Origin: an uncultured Cytophagales bacterium
Lineage (GTDB): Bacteria; Bacteroidota; Bacteroidia; Cytophagales; Bernardetiaceae
Length of the DNA: 49,969 bases
Assembly (NCBI GenBank): GCA_937136415.1
Contig: CAKZOK010000147.1
Span: 1 to 49,969, forward strand
Reading direction: 5' to 3'
Positions within the stretch are counted from its first letter, which is position 1, and every line of letters starts with the position of its first letter. A program made the translations under genes and the position numbers. The notes below the pieces were generated by a model. That model did no database searches and was not told the DNA's origin. It worked only from the letters and a program-made list of their open reading frames with translations. Of this stretch, positions 1 through 9,000 are shown in pieces.

Positions 1-48
1 TTGTTTTTTTAGGTGCTAAGAAAGTTAAATTTTGAGCTAATTTCGTCA

Positions 49-1407
49 TTACTTTACTGTTATAATTTCTTTAATATTTGTCGTGTATCTTGGTGATAGT
101 CGTTCTTGACGCATTTTCCAAGTACGCTCCAAATCTTGATTCCCAAGTTTTATTTTGTAATCCTTATACTTTTTATTAATCCCATCAATAGCTGTCATTA
201 AAGGTTTGTGCTTAGGATTTTCATGCTCAAATATATGCAACTGATGATTATAAGTAGGCACCAATCCTGTAACAATAACACCTGCACGTTTATATTTGAT
301 GCCTTTCTTAAAGATTGATGACACAGCCTCAACTGCATGCTTACAAATAGTTAGTGATGAGTCTGTAGGATAAGACAGTTTTACTACTTTACTTGCACGA
401 TGTTGTTGCAGTTGCTTTTTATGTCTATCGCTACTCAACATCACAATAATCATGTGGCAACTAGATTCTTGTTTTCGTAATTTTTCGGCGCAACTTGTTG
501 CAAACGTTGAGATACGCTCTTTAATATTATCAATATCTGAATATGTATATTCGAAACTTCGTGTGGTTGCAATAGCTCGTTTGGTTTTAATTTCGTCCAA
601 TTTTAAGGTTGGAATACCTTCTAGGTCTTTTTTAAGTTTCCACTCGGTGATTGAAAAACTCTTCCGAACCCAATCATCAGATAATTGAGTGAAATCAAAC
701 GCTGTTTTACAGCCTTTGAGTTTTAATCGTTTTTGTAAGCCACGACCAATGCCCCAAACGGATTCTATTTTTATCCATTTTAGAGCTTTTATTCGTTTTT
801 CTTCTGGGTCGTTATGGATAGAAGAATCTTCCCAACCGTTTCCTAAATCCGATTCATACGAATAAAAACAAACCAAACGACCTTCGTAAAGAAGTCCAAA
901 ACCTTGTGCAGGTTTTCCATCATGTTCGTGGATTTTTGGAAGCCCATCTGGAAATTTATAATTGATAGAATAAACATCGTGCGAATAAGGAAGCTCTATA
1001 AAATCTAATTCTGGAAATACCTTTTTCATCTCTAATCTTACAAATTTATCCATTCCATAATTATCATCAATATGTAAAAAACCACCTCCAATCAAATAAT
1101 TACGTAGATTTTGGGCTTCTTGTGAAGAAAAAACAACATTTCCATGTCCTGTCATGTGTACAAAAGGATAGCTAAAAAGTTCTGCACTTCCTACTTCTAC
1201 TACTTCTTCATCTTTTGCTATTTGCGTTCTTAGGTTTTCATTACAAAACTCTATCAAATTTGGTAAAGAAGTTTTGTTGGAATACCAATCTCCACCACCA
1301 TTGTATTTTAGTTTTGCTATTTTATAAGTAGCATTTGGTTTTAGAATAGATTTATTAGGAACGAATGAAAATAAAGCTAGAGTAAGAACAATTAGTATAT
1401 ATTTCAT
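49..1407 (-). CDS. Chimeric protein: DUF4159 domain fused to C-terminal part of UmuC (DNA polymerase V subunit)
   Basis: The N-terminal 210 residues are a typical secreted DUF4159 protein: signal peptide at about 1-17, then YKIAKLKYNGGGDWY (28-42) and GNGWEDSSIHNDPEEKR (189-205). DUF4159 proteins normally run about a dozen more residues. From residue 211 the sequence instead becomes UmuC from the thumb onward: VWGIGRGLQKRLKLKG (217-232), the little-finger region, and the UmuC ending LSPRYTTNIKEIITVK. The palm and fingers with the catalytic acidic residues, about 190 residues in UmuC, are absent, so polymerase activity is not expected. The junction lies near 765-782 and is in frame. The DUF4159 half beside rsmE fits an arrangement I recall from Cytophagales, so the UmuC half is the intruder. 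A deletion or an assembly misjoin could both explain it. The halves are recognised with high confidence; expression as one protein is unknown. Confidence 0.85.
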   Translation of the reverse strand: MKYILIVLTLALFSFVPNKSILKPNATYKIAKLKYNGGGDWYSNKTSLPNLIEFCNENLRTQIAKDEEVVEVGSAELFSYPFVHMTGHGNVVFSSQEAQNLRNYLIGGGFLHIDDNYGMDKFVRLEMKKVFPELDFIELPYSHDVYSINYKFPDGLPKIHEHDGKPAQGFGLLYEGRLVCFYSYESDLGNGWEDSSIHNDPEEKRIKALKWIKIESVWGIGRGLQKRLKLKGCKTAFDFTQLSDDWVRKSFSITEWKLKKDLEGIPTLKLDEIKTKRAIATTRSFEYTYSDIDNIKERISTFATSCAEKLRKQESSCHMIIVMLSSDRHKKQLQQHRASKVVKLSYPTDSSLTICKHAVEAVSSIFKKGIKYKRAGVIVTGLVPTYNHQLHIFEHENPKHKPLMTAIDGINKKYKDYKIKLGNQDLERTWKMRQERLSPRYTTNIKEIITVK

Positions 1408-1416
1408 ATTATTTCA

Positions 1417-1439
1417 ATTACGAATTAAAAATTACGACC
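1417..1439. repeat. Dispersed 23-bp AT-rich repeat, copy 1
   Basis: A 23-bp sequence beginning CAATTACGAATTAAA recurs exactly, in inverse orientation, at 10859-10881. A shorter part (AATTACGAATTAAAAA) recurs near 33684. All copies are intergenic. I do not know what the element is. Confidence 0.6.
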
Positions 1440-1552
1440 TGTGCAAGCAAGCAGCGAAGCTACTTACAAATACATTTTTAAACCACAGATATTGAAGAGG
1501 TAAAAGAGAAATAAATAATAATTGAAATTCCCTAATTCCTAACTCCCATTTC

Positions 1553-2302
1553 CTAAAACCTATTAATACTGTTCAGAGCCATACAAGAATAAAGTGCAGC
1601 CGTTTCGGTTCTTAATCTATACTCCCCCAAACTAACACACTCAAAACCAGACTGTTGCGCTTGATGCGCTTCTTCAGGTGAAAAACCTCCTTCACTGCCT
1701 ATCATTACCAAATAATACGCATTTTTGGTAGCACATGTTTCCAAAACGGCATTTTTATCTGTGGGTGTGTAAGCAATAAAACGTTGAATTTCTAATGTTT
1801 CTTCTCCATGTTTTGTCTGATTTTTTCGGTCAGAATGATATTTTTTTATGAAATCTTTAAACTCTCTAGGAGGGTTTATTCGTGGAAGAGTAGCACGCAA
1901 TGACTGTTTGATAGCAGCAATACTTTTTTTGATTAGTCGGTCTGATTTGAGGTGATTATATTCACTTCTACTTGTTTCGATAAATGAAATTTCGTCGACT
2001 CCAATTTCAATGGCTTTTTCTAAAAACCATTCTATTCGGTCATTACTTTTAGTTGCAGCAACAGCAATATGAATATAAAAAGGACGTTTTGGCTCTGTAT
2101 CCATCATTTGGACAATCTCTATCAATGAATTTTTGATATTTGGAGAAAGTACTTTTCCCTTTGCCAAAATTCCCTTTCCATTTACGATATTCAGAATATC
2201 GCCCTCTTTTACTCTAAGCGTTTTGAGATGTTTGGCTTCTTCCTCTGGAAGCGTAATTTGTTGTCCGAGTTCTAAATCAGGATAGAAAAAATAAGTATCC
2301 AT
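1553..2302 (-). CDS. rsmE: 16S rRNA (uracil(1498)-N(3))-methyltransferase
   Basis: RsmE is a SPOUT-class, SAM-dependent enzyme that methylates N3 of U1498 in 16S rRNA on the 30S subunit. The 249-aa length is normal. The N-terminal PUA-like part holds LPEEEAKHLKTLRVKEGD. The C-terminal trefoil-knot part holds IGSEGGFSPEEA and SLGEYRLRTETAALYS, the usual SAM-binding and knot motifs. The ATG at 2302 gives the standard MDTYFFYPDL-type start. It lies 145 bp upstream of the DUF4159/UmuC chimera on the same strand. Confidence 0.96.
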   Translation of the reverse strand: MDTYFFYPDLELGQQITLPEEEAKHLKTLRVKEGDILNIVNGKGILAKGKVLSPNIKNSLIEIVQMMDTEPKRPFYIHIAVAATKSNDRIEWFLEKAIEIGVDEISFIETSRSEYNHLKSDRLIKKSIAAIKQSLRATLPRINPPREFKDFIKKYHSDRKNQTKHGEETLEIQRFIAYTPTDKNAVLETCATKNAYYLVMIGSEGGFSPEEAHQAQQSGFECVSLGEYRLRTETAALYSCMALNSINRF

Positions 2303-2436
2303 ATAAATCAGTTATCAGTTACCAGTGAATACAAAATTACATTCTTTGATTTAATTCTCAATCAACATAGGCAAACTGGTTTAAAAATAATAATAATTGT
2401 CCACTCACTGCGTGGACTATCTTTTAACAAAAAATT

Positions 2437-3108
2437 CTAATCTTTCACAATTCTTCCTTCGCATTCTATGGCTTCATTTCCTACAAAAGATTTCCAAATT
2501 TGTTTGTGAGGGTTAAAAATGATGGCGTATTGCCAATGATTAGAGAAAAAACGTTGTTGTGTTCCCATATCTGTACCCGACATAAAAACGGAAAGATTAT
2601 TTGGGTGTGTATGATACCAGCCTATCATTTGCCACTTTTTGTCTTCATCTTTATCCAAAATTTCATCAAATTCATCTAGCATTTCTTTCCAAACTTCATG
2701 ATTCATCTCCAAATAAGCCGAACTTCCTTTGGCTTGCTTTCCTGCTAGAGCTTCTTCTACCACACCATACATAAGATTTTTTTTCTTATCAAAAAATACT
2801 TTTCCCAACAAAACGCCACCTTGTTCGACAATATTTTGTTGTGTTGTTTTACCCCAAGCAATGTGTTCAAAAATCTGTTTTATAGCTTTTGGCTTAATAT
2901 AGAGTTTTGTGTTTTTGGCATCGTTTTTACTTTTTGAATTGAGAGCAGGCTCAATCAAAAAAGACGGTTCAGTCTGATTTTCAGGCTTATAGGCTTCTGA
3001 AACTGTATTTATTTTGAATTTTGACAAAATTGAAATCGTTTTTGGTCTTTGTATAGTTACAACTAAAAAAATAATATATCTACTAACAATACACTTAAAA
3101 GTAAGCAA
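2437..3108 (-). CDS. JAMM/MPN-domain metalloprotease-like protein
   Basis: The zinc-binding JAMM motif is complete: a glutamate in IVEQGG (E95), HTHP (H166, H168), then S177 and D180 in SVFMSGTD. Families with this domain cleave isopeptide or C-terminal peptide bonds; the substrate here is unknown. Residues 1-65 are poorly conserved looking, and the domain starts near residue 69. The start is uncertain: the open frame begins at a TTG, no ATG occurs before the domain, and a -7-like TAAATTTG (minus strand, 3113-3106) overlaps the nominal start, so translation may begin further in. No ubiquitin-like, E1 or E2 genes are nearby, so this is not one of the described bacterial ubiquitin-like operons. 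Confidence 0.82.
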   Translation of the reverse strand: MLTFKCIVSRYIIFLVVTIQRPKTISILSKFKINTVSEAYKPENQTEPSFLIEPALNSKSKNDAKNTKLYIKPKAIKQIFEHIAWGKTTQQNIVEQGGVLLGKVFFDKKKNLMYGVVEEALAGKQAKGSSAYLEMNHEVWKEMLDEFDEILDKDEDKKWQMIGWYHTHPNNLSVFMSGTDMGTQQRFFSNHWQYAIIFNPHKQIWKSFVGNEAIECEGRIVKD

Positions 3109-3339
3109 ATTTATTGAAAATGCCGTATGTTTGTATCAAAATTTTTAAAATACAGATTTTATACACTCAAATTATCGCTTGTAGGGATAATAAAAGCACT
3201 CAAAATGACTCTATAATTTTGAAAATTAATGTGAAAACAATCACAAAAAATATCCTTTACTTTTGATAAGTAATCAAAAAAACATTGTTGTTGTTTGTTT
3301 TCATACAAATGACTTATACACAAAACCTAATTCAAAAAA

Positions 3340-4011
3340 ATGAAAATTCATAAAGAAGGCTATGTCAGTCTATTAATTATTACTATTTTTGCCTCTATCA
3401 TAATTGGAGCAGGCTATTATTTTTCAAGTTCTTTTTCTAATCCTGAATTAATAGAATCAATAGCAGTTGTGATTGGAGTTGCATTTTTCTTGATTGTACT
3501 TCAATTTTTCAGAAATCCAAATGTACAAGTAGAACGAAATGAAAAACATATCATTGCGCCTGCTGATGGAAAAGTTGTAGTTATTGAAGAAGTAGAGGAA
3601 ACAGAATATTTTAATGAAAAACGTCGTCAGATTTCAATTTTCATGTCGCCTATTAATGTTCATGTTAATCGTAATCCATTGTCAGGAATTGTTACTTATT
3701 TCAAATATCACCCTGGAAAATATTTAGTAGCTTGGCACCCAAAAGCAAGTACAGACAACGAGCGCACAACTGTTGTGGTAAAGCAGCCCAATACAAATAC
3801 AGAGATTTTGTTTCGCCAAATTGCTGGTGCGCTTGCTCGTCGTATTTGTTGGTATGTAAAAGAAGGGCAACCTGTTTTGCAAGGAGAAGAGTTTGGCTTT
3901 ATCAAATTTGGTTCTCGTGTTGATATTTTTGTTCCTCTTGATGCAGAAATTAATGTAAATTTAGACCAAAAGACAAAAGGTGGGAAAACGGTTATTGCTA
4001 CTTTGAAATAA
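3340..4011 (+). CDS. psd: Phosphatidylserine decarboxylase proenzyme, short form
   Basis: The enzyme converts phosphatidylserine to phosphatidylethanolamine at the inner membrane. It is made as a proenzyme that cleaves itself at a Gly-Ser bond to create the pyruvoyl cofactor. Two hydrophobic segments occupy about 10-27 and 40-56. Then come IIAPADGKVVVIEE, SPINVHVNRNP and YHPGKYLVAWHPKAS. The processing site is the GS of FIKFGSRVDIF (G191-S192), as in the short family, where FGSR replaces LGST. The 223-aa length suits this short form. The ATG at 3340 is well placed. A -7-like TACTTTTG lies at 3258-3265. Confidence 0.94.
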   Translation: MKIHKEGYVSLLIITIFASIIIGAGYYFSSSFSNPELIESIAVVIGVAFFLIVLQFFRNPNVQVERNEKHIIAPADGKVVVIEEVEETEYFNEKRRQISIFMSPINVHVNRNPLSGIVTYFKYHPGKYLVAWHPKASTDNERTTVVVKQPNTNTEILFRQIAGALARRICWYVKEGQPVLQGEEFGFIKFGSRVDIFVPLDAEINVNLDQKTKGGKTVIATLK

Positions 4012-4055
4012 AATTTCTGGTTCTTTCGACATTTTAACGTAAAAATAATATCTTG

Positions 4056-4100
4056 TATTTTGTTTAAGTCTGTACCATTAGGTCTGACTTAAACAAAATA
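4056..4100. terminator. Hairpin after psd, also the left end of a MITE-like element
   Basis: A 15-bp perfect stem (4056-4070 with 4086-4100) starts 44 nt after the psd stop. There is no long T-run after it, so termination is only possible. The same bases form the left end of the repeat at 4056-4260. Confidence 0.45.
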
Positions 4101-4260
4101 AACCTTTCTAAACTGCAAATTTTATTATTAACTGGAGTTACGTAGAATCTTGTACTACTATATTGTAAGACAAATTTGCAAACCGTGTTCTGTGGCACAC
4201 AGAACAATAAGTGCGTAACTCCAGTTATTAACTCGGTCAGACTTACACTACAAAATAAAA
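4056..4260. repeat. MITE-like element with nested inverted repeats
   Basis: The outer ends are related inverted sequences (ATTTTGTTTAAGTCTG on the left; the right end reads similarly on the other strand). Inside is a perfect 14-bp inverted pair, TAACTGGAGTTACG (4129-4142) and its complement (4214-4227), and inside that a 9-bp hairpin (4186-4194 with 4198-4206). A diverged relative of the outer end lies near 23610-23634. It contains no coding sequence. Nesting of one small element inside another is possible. Confidence 0.6.
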
Positions 4261-4263
4261 TAG

Positions 4264-4371
4264 TCTTCGACAAAGTATAATAGGTTGTTTGGTTGTTGGT
4301 GTCGCTTTGCTAAAACACCAAAAACGGCATTGATAAAAATCATACTTTATACAACATCGTCTAAAAAAAAG
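4264..4371. repeat. MITE-like repeat, copy A (about 108 bp)
   Basis: The ends are imperfect inverted repeats around AAAGTATAAT and ATCATACTTT. The middle carries the hairpin TTGGTGT...ACACCAA with loop TCGCTTTGCTAAA (4302-4314). It matches the longer copy at 28744-28890. The rest of the gap, 4372-4578, is AT-rich with no feature I can name. Confidence 0.65.
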
Positions 4372-4578
4372 TTATTTTTTAAAAAGACAAATCGCTAAAT
4401 TATCAGAAGAACCAAATTTCTTACCCCCCTACTCTGCCTAATTTCTTAAAATAGCTTTATTTAATATTCTTATCATTGCATAAATATTTCAAAATGAATT
4501 TGATAAGACAATATTTTTTTAGAATTTTGCACTCCCAAACAAAGTATTTCATTCATTTTTTAAAACATTTCAACATTT

Positions 4579-5199
4579 ATGAAAAAGATTAAGCCAATCT
4601 ACATATTATTTCTTTTTGCAGCTATTAGCTCTTATGGTCTTTGGGCATGTACAGGAACAGGAACTAGCGAAACAACATCAAATGCAGATTCTACTCAAAT
4701 TGAAGAGGTTGAAGAACCAGATACTCGCCCTGTTTCTGCTGCCATAGATACTAATTTTTATATCAAAGCAACGATTCAAGACACAGAATATAACTTTAAT
4801 TATTTGCCTCTTGATGGTAAAGACGGTTATAATTTGATGAAAACTAATTTATTTAGAATCGAACGTTGTGCCGATGACCATTGTAAGCAAAATTTTTATC
4901 TTCAAGCTCATAATTTTGACTTCAATCAAACACCTCCTTTTACATTAATTGAAAGTGAAGAAGGAAAAACAAGAAAAGATATTATTATCAATTTTATTCT
5001 TACAAACAATCAAGGGAAATTCAAAAATCAGTGGAAAAATGCTCAAAATTTTGAAATGACCATTAATAAAATTGATGGTGAGATTTATGAAGGGACTTTC
5101 AAAGGAGAAGTAGAAGAATTGAATGCAAAAAACCCAACACCTCAAAAAATCACTGGCTCTTTCCGTACAAAAATGATTATAAGAAAGCCTACTGCCTAA
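4579..5199 (+). CDS. Lipoprotein of unknown function
   Basis: The 206-aa product has a lipoprotein signal ending in LWAC (Cys about 24), followed by a Ser/Thr/Glu-rich linker. The mature part has alternating polar and hydrophobic stretches suggestive of a beta-rich fold, ending in GSFRTKMIIRKP. I recognise no domain. It is followed on the same strand after 142 bp by another lipoprotein gene with its own -7 box, so co-transcription is not required. Lipoprotein status is seen directly; function is unknown. Confidence 0.8.
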   Translation: MKKIKPIYILFLFAAISSYGLWACTGTGTSETTSNADSTQIEEVEEPDTRPVSAAIDTNFYIKATIQDTEYNFNYLPLDGKDGYNLMKTNLFRIERCADDHCKQNFYLQAHNFDFNQTPPFTLIESEEGKTRKDIIINFILTNNQGKFKNQWKNAQNFEMTINKIDGEIYEGTFKGEVEELNAKNPTPQKITGSFRTKMIIRKPTA

Positions 5200-5276
5200 T
5201 TTTGACTTTTATTTGTATAAATTCAATTCAAAATCATCTAATTAAGGTACAAAAAATTTAATACGCAAAATTGTCT

Positions 5277-5284
5277 TATCTTTG
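5277..5284 (+). promoter_or_regulatory. Bacteroidota-type -7 box (TATCTTTG) before the OmpH-like gene
   Basis: TATCTTTG fits the TAnnTTTG consensus, 57 bp before the ATG at 5342. No clear TTTG -33 box is seen at the usual spacing. Confidence 0.45.
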
Positions 5285-5341
5285 TGCCTTTATTTATTTT
5301 AAAGAAAAAATTAATTTCAATTTCTCAATTTCAATTTCATT

Positions 5342-5971
5342 ATGAAAAATAAATTCACTACTTCATTTTATCTTGTGCTTGTTTTAGTAATTTCTTTTGC
5401 TGCTCTTACAGGTTGTAACCCAAAAGAATCTAAAAATGCAAGTGCCTCAACCACTTCTTCAAACTCATCAAGCTCTTCGAATGAAGGCGATATTGCTTAT
5501 ATCAATATTGATTCTCTGACTGTTTATTATGATTTTTATGTTGAGGTAAAAGAACGTTCTGAAAAAAATCAAGTAGAAGCCAGCAGACAATTTCAACAAC
5601 AAGAAATCCAATTACAAAGCGAAGCTGAAAGTTTTCAAAAACGTGCCTCTCAAGGGCTTTTGTCTGAGAATGCTGTAAAAAAAGAACAGCAAGACCTTCA
5701 AACAAAATATCAAATGTTAGAAAGACAAAAAGCATCAAAATCAGAGGCATTGATGTTGCAAAATGGAAAAGATATGGATCAAATCTTTGCTAATATTGAA
5801 AATGTTTTGGAAGAATATAAAAACGAAAAAGGTTATAAAGTAGTTTTGGGAACTCAAAAAGGAGCTGCAACTATTCTTTATGCAGACAAAAACTTGGATA
5901 TTACTAAGCCTGTTTTGGAACTCTTAAATGCAAAATATAAATCAGAACAAGATAGTACAGCAGTAAACTAA
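5342..5971 (+). CDS. OmpH/Skp-family lipoprotein
   Basis: Skp/OmpH proteins are periplasmic chaperones that hold unfolded outer-membrane proteins in coiled-coil arms. This 209-aa product has a lipobox at ALTGC (Cys about 25), a Ser-rich linker, the family start IAYINIDSLTVYYDFYVEV, a long helical Gln/Glu/Lys region, and the family ending GYKVVLGTQKGAATILYAD. Skp itself is soluble; lipid-anchored relatives are common in this phylum. A strong terminator follows, so it is transcriptionally closed on its 3' side. Confidence 0.88.
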   Translation: MKNKFTTSFYLVLVLVISFAALTGCNPKESKNASASTTSSNSSSSSNEGDIAYINIDSLTVYYDFYVEVKERSEKNQVEASRQFQQQEIQLQSEAESFQKRASQGLLSENAVKKEQQDLQTKYQMLERQKASKSEALMLQNGKDMDQIFANIENVLEEYKNEKGYKVVLGTQKGAATILYADKNLDITKPVLELLNAKYKSEQDSTAVN

Positions 5972-5991
5972 AATTCGTTCTTTTTCCAAAA

Positions 5992-6026
5992 AACGGTCTA
6001 TATATTTATTATAGACCGTTTTTTTT
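5992..6026 (+). terminator. Rho-independent terminator after the OmpH-like gene
   Basis: A 10-bp perfect stem, AACGGTCTAT/ATAGACCGTT (5992-6001 with 6011-6020), runs straight into eight Ts. It sits between convergent genes and may serve both. Confidence 0.88.
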
Positions 6027-6047
6027 ATGGTTTATTTACTACTAAAT

Positions 6048-9000
6048 TTATTCTACTCTTACACCCACTACCAAAATATCGTCCGTTTGTTTGAAGTTTC
6101 CTTGCCACATTTTTAGAGCTGCATCTAATTTTTCTTCCTGCTCTTTTGCTGATAAATAATGATATTCTAACAAAAATTCTCTAAAACGACGGCTCATAAA
6201 CTTACGATTTTCTTCTCCTCCAAACTGGTCTGGAAAACCATCTGTATAAAGATAAAAAATATCATCTTTTTGATAATCAATGGAATGAGTTTGAAAGTTT
6301 TTTTCTTTCACTTTTGTTGTTCCCATATTTCCAATAGGATAACGTGTTGCTTTTATTTGATGGATTTGATTATCTCTAATAAAACATAAATCTAATTTTG
6401 CAGCAGCATAATTAAGCACTTTTTTTGTTTTATCAATACTAAAAATTCCTATATCCATTCCATCTTTTCGTTTGGATTCATCAGAAAATGTTTCCTCTAA
6501 TTTTTTATCCAAAAGAGTTAATATTTCTGCTGGCTCTTCTATATTGCTTTCTCTAATAATTTGATTCAAAATTGAATTGGTCATCACTGTCATGAATGCC
6601 CCTGGAACTCCATGCCCTGTACAATCAATGACTGCAAAAGTAATAATATTAGTTTCTTTATTTTCATAAAACCAATAAAAATCTCCACTCACTACATCAC
6701 GAGGGCGATAAAAAACAAAAGCATCTTCAAAATAAGATTTTATTTCAATGGGATTTTTTAAAATAGCTTGCTGGATTTTGAAAGCATATTGAATACTATC
6801 AGAAAGATGCCCAACTGTATCTTGTAATGCTTCCTTTTGCAACTGTACCTCTCTATATGCCCTTGCCTTTAGAAAAGAAGAAACTGCATGTTCGGTAAAA
6901 CGCTGCAACTGGCGAGATTCTGTAAGAGAAAATGAACGCTCCTCTTCAAAATCAAAAACTAATATTGCTTCTGGAAAATTTCCTATTAAAATTGGGATAA
7001 CAAGCGAAAAACGAGGTGTATAGGGTGGGAGCAAATATTCTCTATCTGTTGGATATACTTTATAAAAATAACGAGCCAAAGGCACACCCCATTTGAAATA
7101 ATTAATTGTTTTGTCAAAAGAAAGTTTTTCAGGCAAATGATGTGCATAACCTTGTGGAACTGCAACATGAAAATAATCTTCTTGATAATACAAAAAATAT
7201 CCTTTATTGGTATCCTTGATAAGTGTTAGAGCTTGCTGCAAAAGTGTATTCAAAACATTATCAAAGGTAACTTGCTGATTTACACTTGCTACAATTCTAT
7301 CAATGACAGCCAACTCTGACGCTTGATTTTGAGTTTGAGTTGTTTGGATAAGTAATGCTTCGGTACGGCTTTCGACAAGTTCCTCTAATTTTTGACGCTG
7401 ATTTTCGATAATTCCTGCTCTCCATTTATAAACAAAATAAGCAATTAGGACAAAAAGAAACGCCAAAGCCACCCAAAACCAAATAATTTGAGTTATTTTT
7501 GGTTCAATGATAAATGCAAAACTTGTTCCCTCTTTGTTCCACACTCCATCACTATTGGCAGCCTTTACTTGAAAAATATATTCTTGGGGAGGCAAATCAC
7601 CATAAAATACCATTTTTTTGTTTGTTGTTTTCCATTCTTTGTCATATCCCTCTAATTTGTATTTATAACGTACTTTTTGAGGCGAAACAAAAGTAAGGGC
7701 ATCAAAATGGATTTCCAAATTATTATATTTAGAAGGAAATACTATTTCTCCATTTTTATTTGTTTTTTTTCTTTTCCAATCATTTCCATTTTCATCAAAA
7801 ATATGCTCTACTACCACATTGGCTTTAGGCAAAAGAGTATTTAATTTGGTATAATTGAAAGACGAAAAGCCTTGTGCTGTCGGAATCCAAATATTTTCAT
7901 TTTTGTCGGCTGTAATGGTCGGATAGGCAAGCGAAGCACAATCACTACTTTGAAGCCCATCATTTTCATCATAAGCAATAATATCCAAGCTATCTGTTTT
8001 TTGAGCAATCCAATTTCTAAAATTATCATTCGAAACTGCCCAAACTCCATCATTGCTGGTAAACCACCACATCGAAGTTACCTTTAAAATAGAATGAATT
8101 GCATCGCTAGACCAATGATTTGTTGATTTTGGAGTTATTATTTTTCCATTATTGTATGTCGAAATTCCATTTTTTGTTCCTATATAAATTATATTCTTCG
8201 AAGGCTCTTGATACAAACTAAGAACTAAATTATCAGCCAAACCATCTTGCGTAGAAAAAGAAAAAAAAGACGGCGGTGCATTATTTTCTTGATATGGATT
8301 GTCTATTAGCAAAATCCCATTGTCTTCTGTTCCTAATAATATTTGCCCATTTTGCGTTTCTAAAATAGAAGTCAAATTATTAGAAGCCAACCCTTGTGAA
8401 GTTGTATAATTTGTAAACTTTTGTTTTCCTGTTTTATTATCATCAAGAATAGTCAATCCTTCTGTTGTTGCGATAATAATTTTATTTGGATTTATTCTAC
8501 TGACTTGAATTGCTCTCACAAAATTTCCTACCAGCCCTTTTTTTGCATCAAAAATAGTCATTTGTTGGGTTTCCAAATTATATTTGGCTATTCCACCTCC
8601 ATACGTTCCTATCCAAAAAATAGATTGATTACGCTCATTTTTTGTCGCTGTAATACTTCTGACATGATTGTGAGGCAGACCATCTTTTATTGTCAAATAT
8701 GAAAAAGTACTATTTTGATTTAAAATAGAAATTCCATCGCTTTGTGTTCCTACCCAAATTTGGTCTTGATTTTTTTTATCCAAAACATCTTCAGAATGAA
8801 CATAAATGCAATTTGTAAGATTGTCTGAAAGCCCCTCTAAATTAGAATAAGGTGTAAATTTGGTGTCATTTAGGCGCAAAAGCCCTCCTCTATTCATTCC
8901 AACCCACAAACTTCCCTCTTTGTCTTCAAAAAGAGCAGTTATACTATTGCTTGCCAAGCCCTCTTTTGTTGTTAGAGTTTCCCATTTTTTTGATGCAGGA

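Noticed and set aside
2437..3108. Part of a bacterial ubiquitin-like (Bil/CBASS-type) operon
   Set aside because: No E1, E2, ubiquitin-like or cyclase genes are adjacent; flanking genes are housekeeping.
4064..4273. A 69-codon minus-strand frame after psd
   Set aside because: It falls within the nested MITE-like element and follows its inverted repeats.
8421..8702. Plus-strand frames opposite the propeller phosphatase
   Set aside because: They are antisense shadows of the propeller repeats without signal, domain or start context.
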